A stretch of DNA of 62,591 bases, from positions 554,961 to 617,551 of the forward strand of contig JNVV01000008.1 of NCBI GenBank assembly GCA_000733355.1, given 5' to 3'. The DNA is from Falciphora oryzae (lineage: Eukaryota; Ascomycota; Sordariomycetes; Magnaporthales; Magnaporthaceae). The notes beneath the pieces were generated by a model, which was not told the DNA's origin, did not search any database, and saw only the letters and a program-made list of their open reading frames with translations. The position numbers and the translations under genes were made by a program. This document shows positions 22,846 to 31,322 of this stretch, piece after piece (within the stretch, counting starts at the first letter, position 1; every line of letters begins with the position of its first letter).

Positions 22846-25462
22846 ATGGCGTCCAGTGACTCCAGTCCACCGACGGACGGGGCCGAGACGGTCGACCCGA
22901 CCCCGGGCGATACGACTCAGTCCCCGCTGACTTCGAGTCAAGATAGCGAGGAGGGTCGCCGAACGGAAGACGCCGACGCGTCTGACATTCCGGCCGGAGA
23001 TGGCCAGAAGCCTTCGGCACGCGGTGTTGGCGGCTTCGCCGACGAGATCCAGGCTCTGAAGATGAAGCTCCTCGAGCTCGAGCGGCAAGCCCAGAACAAC
23101 CCCGCAGCCGTCGATGGAGAAGCATCGCGCCCGCAGCTGATGGACGACCTGGAAGAATATAGACGCATGGAAGCCTGTCTCAAAAATCATCGGAAGGAAT
23201 GGGAGCGCGCGGGCGGGCCGGGCGATTGGGGTATTAAAGACTGGTGGCTCTACCCATGTGAACAAGGATCGTACGGAAGGCACACTCCGTTTGATTACAA
23301 CTGGCGCTATACACCGGAGCACGGATACAAGCGGCCGGGTCTCCTCGAACTCTCTCGCAAGGTGGCAGACAGCCAGGAGCAGGGCGGCGCCGACACGTAC
23401 GATGAATTTGACGAAATCATTGACTACGGCAGCCGCCGCGATAGGCTCCGCAAGAACTTTGAGTGGGAGATGGACCGCATCTACCTAGTCGAAGAAATGG
23501 ACCGCCGCAGGAAACAAAAGATCGAAGCGGCCAAGGTGCGGGATCTCCGCGAGGCAGAGGCGGAGGCGCACCCCGCGGGAGACAAGCCGCTCGAGGGAGA
23601 CGGGCAGCCTAAGGACGCGGGACACCCTCCCCCCGAGTTTGCCCAGCCCCAGCTCAACCGACTAGACTGGTCCACCTTCAGACAGCTCGCCGCCGTGAAG
23701 GAGCAGGATGCATTTGTCGTCGACATCCTCATGGGCGAGCCCAACGTTGACGACGACCTCGTTGGCTATCGGCCCTGGTTCGGCTTCTCGGGCCAGGCCC
23801 GCAAGCGGGACATCGCCCTGGATTTCAAGCCCTCCACGTCCATGCTGCCCGGGCAGCCGCAGCTTCCCGAGAGAGTCCGGATCCACTCCAAAGCTCTTAC
23901 TCGGATCCTCGGCACCATTTTGGGGAAGGAAATGGGCGGAACGGCTGTCGTCCTCATCAGGCCCTTCAAGGCACTGGCTTATTGCGAGCGAGCGCTGCGA
24001 GACTGGTGCACGGCCCTGGGGGAGAAGTTCGAGGCCGCGCCGGGGAAGGGCAAGGACACCCTGACTGCCGCGGACGGCTCGGCAGCTGGTCCGCCGAAAG
24101 ACGGCGCCGCCCCTCAGGAGCCTAGGGAGGGGCCGGGCCAAGTCTCGGCGGACGGGAGTGATGCCCCCGAAAAGCCGGCCGCGGCAGGAGGAGAGCCGCC
24201 CAAGGAGAAAGGCGGCGAAGACAAAGGCGACAAGGCAGAGGACAAGCCCGACGACGTGACCAAGTCACCGACGGCGCTGGAGCACCTGAAGTGCCTCCTG
24301 GGCTTCGTGGACTCGGACATATCGACCAAGCAGGCGTACCTCAAAAGCCCCGACTGCCGCAAGGTGTTCTTCTCGGACCTCTGGCATCTCTTCAGGCCCG
24401 GGGTGGAGGTGACGGGCAGCGACGGCAGGCAGGCCTACCGGGTCATCGACGTCACCAGCGCCAAGCACCGCGTGGCCGCCCCTTGGGAGAGGTGGTATAA
24501 CGACTCGGGGAAAAGCAAGAAAACGCCGCCGTTCAGTATTACGTGCGTCTACATCGACTTTAACGGTAAGAGCCTGGGACCCGTCCCCAAAGTCTTTGAA
24601 TTTAAGAAGTTCGACGGCGAGATGGACGTGGCGTCCTTGGAGGTGTACCCCCTCCGTTTCCACCCGGTCAAGAGGGTCGATTTTAGCGACTCGGAGTGGA
24701 AGGAGCTCGAGGCCCTCCCGGCCAACGAGAGACACCGGCAGAAGCTCATACGCCGGGGCGCCAAGTTCCTCCAGGTCGCCGGCGTGAAGCACATGTACTA
24801 CGCCGGACCGACGCTCGAGGCGCGCGATGAGGTGGAGAGCCAGGTGGTGATTGATTTCGAAACGGCTTTTTCGGTCGAAGACCCGGCCCAAAAGCTTTGG
24901 AAGCCCGAGCTAAAGACGATGATCGGGAACCCCGGGGCTGAGGACGGCGACCAGGACGCACGAAAGGAGTCCTGTCGCGAGGCCTGCTGTCGGTTTGAAA
25001 ACGTGCACGATGACTCTTATGTGGACGAGAAGCAGAGGGAGGAGTATGTTAATGGCCTCCTGCCCGAGGCGGGCGCCGTGAATGAGCAGCCGTCCATCGC
25101 CATCATCCCGCGGCCCTTGAAGGAGCTGCACACCGGCAGCGGCAGCAGTCTCGTCTCTAATGACGAGCTCGTCATCATGTCGTACCGTGTTTTTGGCTTC
25201 GTCCTGCGCAGCCGCAAATGGGGTAAGCGATGCTTTAAAAAATCCTTCCGAGTTCCCACCGTCTCTGTGATGTACTGACGCGGCCCGCATCCCAGCCAAG
25301 CTCGACCTCTCGCACCTGACCGACGTCTATCTCCCGGCGGCCGAAAAAGACAAGGACCAGCAGGGCGGCACGGAGGAGAAAAAGGGCACCACGGCTTTTG
25401 ACCGCCTCGTCCTCGAGGATTGGCACCGCCCCATGATTTTGTCGCTTATTGCCCAGCACTTC

Positions 25463-25465
25463 TGA
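25463..25465 (+). other. In-frame TGA stop before the AAA+ motor
   Basis: Exon 2 begins at 25296 in phase 1, so codons run from 25298; 25463 is exactly 55 codons later. The stop separates the DUF7025-like half from Walker A by 28 codons. No splice pair removes it without deleting conserved residues. Confidence 0.8.
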
Positions 25466-26009
25466 GACAAGAAGTCGACAGTGGGCCAGAGGGAGGAGTT
25501 TGACATAGTCAAAGGAAAAGGTACCGGCGCTCCCGCACGGCTCGGGGTGCCAGCCGACATGATTGCCCGACTGACATGGACTTGTAGGAAAGGGCTTGAT
25601 TCTGCTGCTCCACGGCGCCCCCGGAGTGGGCAAAACGTCCACGGCTGGTTCGTGCTGTCCGACGCGGCTCGGCCCCTCCCGTCGACGCTCTCCATGCTAA
25701 CCGCCGTCAATGAGCAGAAGGAGTGGCGGAAATGTTCAAGAAGCCGCTGTTTCAAATCACCTGTGGCAAGTGGAAACTCGATTCGCACCATTGGCACGCC
25801 TCAGAAGCAGCTGCTAACCCTGATCCGTGTTTGTTCCGACCACCAGGTGACCTCGGCACCACCGCAGAGGAGGTCGAGAAGGCCCTAGAGACCAACTTTG
25901 CACTGGCCAACAGGTGGGATTGTATCCTGCTCCTCGACGAGGCTGATGTCTTTCTAGTTGAGAGAGGGAGGATGGATTTCAAAAGAAACGGACTCGTGGC
26001 AGGTCAGTC

Positions 26010-26054
26010 NNNNNNNNNNNNNNNNNNNNNNNNNNNNNNNNNNNNNNNNNNNNN
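26010..26054. other. Assembly gap (45 N)
   Basis: The run of N lies between a donor at 26003 (GTCAGT) and an acceptor ending at 26070 (CACACCAG). Exons on both sides join to RNGLVAVFLRVMEYYAG, the normal family sequence, so the gap is entirely intronic and no coding sequence need be missing. Confidence 0.9.
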
Positions 26055-27155
26055 TGACGGGCCACACCAGTCTTCCTGCGCGTCATGGAGTACTATGCGG
26101 GCATCCTCTTCCTGACGACCAACCGCGTCGGCGACTTTGACGAAGCCTTCACGTCGCGCATCCACATCAGCCTGTACTACCCCGAGCTGGACAGCGACAA
26201 GACGGTCAAGGTGTTCGAGCTCAACATGCACATGATCCGGGAGCGCTTCGCCAAGAAGGGGCGAAAGATCGTCATTGATGAGATGGCCATCGGCGCCTTC
26301 GCCACCAAGCACTTCACCGATTATGAGCAGGCGCGCTGGAACGGCCGGCAGATCCGCAACGCCTGCCAGACGGCGCTGGCGCTGGCCGAGTTTGAGGCCC
26401 AGGGCAACAGCCACGAGGCCATCCTGCGGCCCGACGCCGTCGTCACGCTGGGGGTTGAGCAGTTCAAGGTCGTGCGCGACGCCTACCTCAAGTTCTCTAA
26501 GTACATGAACGACCTGTACGGCACCAACTCGGCCCGCCGCGCCAAGGAGGCCAGGCTGCGCGCCATCTTGGTCGACGAGAACAACAACATCGTGGCCGAC
26601 CCTGGCGCCGGCGGCGTGGGCGGCACAGCCATGGACAAGAGGGCCTTCGGGGCCGCGTCCAAGATCCAGCCGCAGGTCCCACTGCAGCAGTTGCAGCAGC
26701 AGCCGCCCCCCGTGCAGGGGCAGTACTATGGCTACCAGAACGTCGCGGCACCGCACCCGGGCTACGCCAATGCGAGCCGCATGCCGCCGGCGCAGGCGGA
26801 TCAGTTCCCGCCCGGCGGCCAGCCCTGGGATAACGCGGGCGCGAGGGCTGCCAGCCCCAATGCCAATGCCAATGTCAATGCCAACACCCCCTACCAGGGG
26901 TCCTGGGAGGGACAGAACGACACGTTGGCTCCGCGGCAGCCGCCGGCGGGAGGGCAGCATTATGACCAGCAGCAGCAGCAGGCCTATCCGGCAGGGTTCA
27001 ACCAGGGCATCCGGGAGATGTACACGGCGTCGGGCCCACAGTCCACGGGGCAGCTGCCGCGGGGCAACCTCCCACCGGGCAGTGGGAACGCCTATACGCC
27101 GGGGACGCCCGCTCCCGGGCAACAGTGGCCAGGGGCTACGGGCCCGCGACAGTGA

Positions 27156-28579
27156 CAACGAGACCGACATGTGTGCGGTCGATGGCTGGTGCCGTGTTTC
27201 GCGATTCCACCCCTCATCTCTCGCCTCGCGCCAAGTGGCTTAAGATGATCCCGTGGCGGCTTCTACCCTCAGCGACACCCTTAGGGCGTGATCAGCAGTA
27301 CCGGTCGTGGAGGTCAAAAATGCCGCAGGGATACCTTGCAGGTGCCCAACGTATCTTAGGGGACCTCTCCAATCCGTTAAAAAAAAAAAAAAAAAAACAG
27401 GGGAGAGAGTGTGTGTGAGTGAGTGAGTATACTTAACGTCGGTGAATCGGGATCTACCAGCCCCTGCCTCCCAAGGGGCATTCCTTTAAGCGCCGTTAGA
27501 CGGCGGAGGCCCAAACGGGAAAAGTGTGGTTGAAATAGGAAAAGAACCCCTGAATTTATCCTCGATAAAAATACGTGGTTGGTTGAGAGAAAAGATCTGC
27601 ACTCCGCCGTCTAATGGCACTTGAGGGGATACGACGTGCTAGCGCTACTTAAGCTTATTTATACCAGGTTATAATGCTGCTATCGGGGCGGTTAATAAAT
27701 TAAACCCGAAGGTATACGGGGGTCGGGCCGCATTCCGGCGCTCCTTATTAGTAAGCGGGCAATCGGCGATAGGGCGCTATGAGCGCAAGGGGTGGTAGTA
27801 GTGCGTTCGGCCGGCAAATGTGCCGGAAAGGGGTAAAGTGTCACGGCCACTAGAGCCTCCAGTAGACAGCAGAGGTGCGGCTGTGACGGTTCCGCCACGA
27901 GCCAGACGTCCAGTAGCACCGCCGTAACCGTGGTAGACGCAAGCGCGCAAGCCACAGAGAGGGGACTCGGGACAACTTCAGGCGCGACCAGCGACTTTTC
28001 TCTTCATGTAGAACCTTCGTTCATAGCGCCAATGCAAGGCCGTCGTGCCTCCGTTAGTCTGGCCGCAACAGCAGCAGCCTGCGGCCTGGTTGCCAACCCT
28101 CAAGGAAATAGCCCAGCGTGACACCTCGAAGTATTTTTGTTCCCGATTTTGTGTTTACACAGTCGAAGTATTGGAACTTTGGTCAGAGAGTATCGCATTG
28201 TTGCGTTTGGAAGACGCACAGAGGAAAATGCATGGGAAGGGCATGGAGGGGCGCGGAGTGTACTGGGCGTGGGAGGCGCATTGGGAAAACATAGGTACCT
28301 CCCTATCTAGGTAGGTGACGCATGGAACCAACACCCGCACCAACATGAAATACGCGCCGTGCAACGACTAACAACCCGGCCTTCGCGCGGGTGCCTTAGT
28401 TAGGCAGCCCGCGTTTTCGTCAATCTTCTACACGACGGCTTCGCTCTTGCTGACGGCTTTCGCTCTTGCCGACAGCTTTCATTCTTGATCGCTCCGCACT
28501 TTCTCCATTTCACCACGACGCACTCACTCAGCTGTCATCTTGCCGAACACCTGCAACGTATCCTAGCCACCCCAAAACC
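27156..28579. other. Intergenic with MITE-like element and short repeats
   Basis: No supported gene. It contains the 3' flank of the AAA+ gene, an A17 run at 27380-27396 followed by a GTGTGTGAGTGAGTGAG microsatellite, an inverted-repeat element at 27478-27632, and three imperfect tandem copies of a 19-20 bp unit (GACGGCTTTCGCTCTTGCC-like) at 28433-28489. Short open frames here have no protein character. Confidence 0.5.
27478..27632. mobile_element. 155 bp MITE-like element with 31 bp inverted repeats
   Basis: Arms at 27478-27508 and 27602-27632 are inverted copies with 25 of 31 matches; the inner 13 bases, TTAGACGGCGGAG, are identical. All six differences are transitions (C/T or G/A), as expected from deamination or repeat-induced point mutation. 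The 93 bp interior has no ORF. I see no clear target-site duplication. The size and structure fit a non-autonomous DNA transposon remnant. Confidence 0.5.
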
Positions 28580-30091
28580 ATGCCATCTCGATTGCGACGA
28601 ACGCCCGCGCCCGCCGGCGCAGAGCCGTCGCCAGCTCCCGGCCTAACGAGAACCAATCTGGCCGAGTTCGTCGCTGCTGGCCGGCGCGCCGATGCGCATG
28701 CGCGAGGCGAACGCACACCATCGCCAGAGTCCGACTGGCACTCGTACGTTTCCGACTACTCTGGTTACCAACCCCAACTCAAGACCCCTCCCCGCGCAGA
28801 GCGACCCGCGATGATGTCTCCCGAGGAGCGAGCCCGCTTTTTGGCCGAGGAAAAGGAGTCTAAGAAGAAAAGCGCGGAATTTTGGGCAAACGAAAAAAGC
28901 CAATGGAGTGCGATGGCCGTGGGAGAAGTCATCGGATGGAGCAAAAGAAGGCCCCCACGAGAAGGAGGCAGAGAAAGGGAACGGCATCGCATAGGAAGGA
29001 CTTCCAGAGCCTGCGACGAAGTCAAAACCGAAGCCTGAGGCTCAAACCAAGGGACTACAAGTATGGCCGATGGACGCGACAGCGGAGTTACAAAAACCGG
29101 GAGAGCCGCAAAACACAGACACCGCCAGAGCCAGAGTCAACGGCACTGTATGGGGCAGATCTGCCTGCTCACGCCAAGCTCTTGCCCCCGGACTTCCACC
29201 GCTACTACGTCGCAAGCGGGATGAACGAAATCGCTGCGTACCTGGCCAACGCAAGCTACGTGGTTTCTCTTGGAGGCCCTCCTAACGCGGACCTCAAGTA
29301 CGGAATCGTCGTCGTACCTGTGGGTGAAGAATCGCTACTTCTAAGTGGTTCGGCTGTCCCAAAGGAGCCCACACTCTGGGACGGGGTTGCGCGTCGCGAG
29401 GAAGAAGCTCTAGCCATGCACGATGTGGACGCCGACAGCGAGGGAGTTCCGGCGTCGGAGGTTCAACGACGCCGCCGGGAGCTGGAACGTCCAGGCCGAT
29501 CCCGACAGTCTGTTCGACCCGGAATTTGTCAACCGCGGTAAGAGGCGTGGAGCTGCAGAGGACGAGGACGACACGGACCGGAAGGGGAAATCAGTGGAGG
29601 GGAAGGGAAAGGCACCGGCTGACGGCCCCCCCAACAAACGTCTCCGTATGAGTCCTCAGCCAGCCAGCGGTAGGAATGGCGTCGCCCCGACCACCGTGCC
29701 GGTGGAACTAGCGCCTGGCGACGCCACCGCTGCAGGAACAAGCGCAGCGGTTGGGCCAAACGGCGCGGGCGAGGACGGCGACGGCGCTGCGTCGCCCGAG
29801 GGCTCGGACGACGATCAGGGCCAGGAGGAACCCGAGGCTTCCACCTCCCGAAAGGGGGCAAATCGTGGCAAGGCCGTGGCAGCGAGGGCGCCGAGGAGAA
29901 TAGTGAGGGCCTCTAGAACACCACAGCCCCCACCCAGGCCCGCAAAGAACTCATCCCAAACCCCTTCTTCCAAGAGGGGTGCTCGCCGCCAGAAGAAGCC
30001 CGCGGCAGACACGGCGACGCCTGTGGATGATCCTCCCGCCCAGAACCAGACTAGGACAGGAAGGGCAACGCGCAGGAGCGGGCGTCAGTAA
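28580..30091 (+). pseudogene. Unknown low-complexity protein gene, frameshifted
   Basis: An ATG at 28580 opens a frame reading MPSRLRRTPAPAGAEPSPAP that runs to about 28930. The protein-like reading then moves to another frame (about 28950-29130, EPATKSKPKPEAQTKG, interrupted by a TAG), then to a third (29130-29450, LLPPDFHRYYVASGMNEIAA, YVVSLGG and GIVVVPVGEESLL), and finally back to the first (29450-30091, RFNDAAGSWNVQADPDSLFD, then Ser/Pro/Lys-rich disorder with nuclear-signal-like basic clusters). The step at about 29450 is too tight for an intron: removing one G from GAGGGAG restores a continuous frame. All shifts go the same way. I recognise no family. It is a decayed gene or low-quality sequence; introns could explain one of the upstream shifts. 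Confidence 0.4.
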
Positions 30092-30878
30092 GGTGCTCTC
30101 ATGTTTCTCGACTCCCATTCATGTTTGTCTACATTCATCATTGAGCCCTTCACGTCTTGTTATCCCGGCGTTTGATCAAAACTACACTTAATGGCAACTT
30201 TGGAATGATCCACCGGGGAAAATGCTCCAGATCCGCCGTCTCGTCGGCGAGATTAGGCACCCCGGGGCTCTCGGCTGCAACAGACGGGGTTCCAAGTCGC
30301 GCGAGACGTGAGATCCCAGTGTAGATAGTGTTCGGGCTCTGAGAGCATTCAGGCTTCGCCCTCTCGTTCGCATCAACCACTCTTTCCCGTCTACTCATCG
30401 TCGTTGGATAACGACGGAACCCGTTGCGGTCTATGGGGCACGTCGCCGCGTTCCTGTGGCAGAAGGCAGAGGCTTGCCTTCGCAACATCGTCTCCCCCAC
30501 GCCATGTTTACGGCCCGGTAGGACTATGCTGCCGATTAGGCATTAGAACCTTGTGTACCACCAAGGTCTACATCAAATACACCACACGGCACTGTTCAAC
30601 AATGAATGAGTTACCTGGCAGGCAGATCAAAGCCTTCCTTCCTCCTCCTTTGCCCAACCTTAAAAGCGCATGCTGGGTAGATCACAAGGTGAGCCCAGAC
30701 TCGACGCGTTTCTGTCGAGATTACATCTCAAGAGGGGTTGGACACGTAGGATGTAGCTTCCACGTGGCCTGGCTCTTCGAGCGAATGCCTGGAAATACCG
30801 TCGCCGGGGCCCGACAGCGGAAGCGAGCTCCTGCTTCCCCCGAGCCCTACTTGAGTCTGGCGCTTGAATGAAGCAGCC
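30092..30878. other. Intergenic upstream of 5S rRNA
   Basis: No gene supported. Open frames on both strands lack protein character. No obvious TATA element lies in the 30 bases before the 5S gene. Confidence 0.5.
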
Positions 30879-30998
30879 ACATACGACCATACCCACTGGA
30901 ATATACGGGATCCCGTCCGCTCTCCCCTAGTCAAACCAGTGAGGGCCGAACTAGTACTCAGGTGGGTGACCACTGGGGAATCCTCGGTGTTGTATGTT
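30879..30998 (+). rRNA. 5S ribosomal RNA
   Basis: A 120-nt sequence with the fungal 5S pattern. It starts ACATACGACCATA and ends GTTGTATGTT; the two ends pair as helix I (ACATACGAC with GTTGTATGT, one G-U). CCCACTGG near the 5' side pairs with CCAGTGAGGG as helix II, and GGGATCCCGTCCGCTCTCCC forms helix III and its loop. The internal control element GGTGGGTGACCAC is intact. A T8 run at 31004-31011 follows, a normal RNA polymerase III terminator. A single 5S gene among protein genes is typical of Pezizomycotina. Confidence 0.9.
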
Positions 30999-31003
30999 TT
31001 GTC

Positions 31004-31011
31004 TTTTTTTT
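31004..31011 (+). terminator. RNA polymerase III terminator of 5S gene
   Basis: Eight consecutive T residues, six bases after the 5S 3' end, preceded by a TTTT run that overlaps the end of the gene. Confidence 0.75.
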
Positions 31012-31298
31012 ATTTGCAATAATCCTCGGCATATATATGCATTATCATAGCAACCTCGAGTACTTTGCAGGTACCTTTATGTATTTTCCCAACATATCAA
31101 CCTTACATCTAGAAAGATATCAGGCCGATCGGGCTCGGGAAACGGGTATGCATGAAAAAAGAACAAAAGGTACAGCAGTCAAGTAGGTGGATACGCAATA
31201 TGAATAATGACACAAGGCATATGCCATACACAACATGTGATATCACATACACGGGTCCCTTGGAGATGCGCTGTTCTGGCACTTGTCTATCTTTGTAT

Positions 31299-31322
31299 CT
31301 ACCTAGGCCGGTACCTAGGTAG
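31299..31322. repeat. Perfect CTACCTAGG hairpin
   Basis: CTACCTAGG (31299-31307) and CCTAGGTAG (31314-31322) are exact inverted copies with a 6-base loop. Related CTAGGTAG/CTATCTAGGTAG motifs occur at about 28303-28315 and 46706-46715, so this is a recurring short element in the window. Confidence 0.6.

Larger units (their letters stand above)
22846..27155 (+). pseudogene. DUF7025-type AAA+ ATPase interrupted by an in-frame TGA
   Basis: Six exons join in phase: 22846-25222, 25296-25520, 25588-25647, 25718-25765, 25847-26002 and 26071-27155, 1316 codons; all five introns are phase 1. The acidic N-terminus is followed by a DUF7025-like region (residues about 300-750, FVVDILMGEPNVDDDLVGYR, FVYIDF-like strand). 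The AAA+ motor has Walker A GAPGVGKT (877-884), Walker B CILLLDEADVF (Asp934-Glu935) and sensor 1 GILFLTTNRVGDFDEAF with arginine finger SR. The C-terminus is Gln/Pro/Asn-rich. TGA at 25463-25465 (codon 849) interrupts a conserved stretch, AQHF-stop-DKKS, where relatives usually have Arg, so one C-to-T change of CGA explains it. Intron 4 begins with GC instead of GT. A 45-base N gap lies in intron 5. It is a pseudogene, or a gene with a sequencing error; if real, translation would give only the 848-residue front half. Confidence 0.8.

Noticed and set aside
25463..25465. TGA as selenocysteine or programmed read-through
   Set aside because: Fungi of this group are not known to use selenocysteine, and the context TGA-G lacks the CTA that favours read-through; a point mutation or error is simpler.
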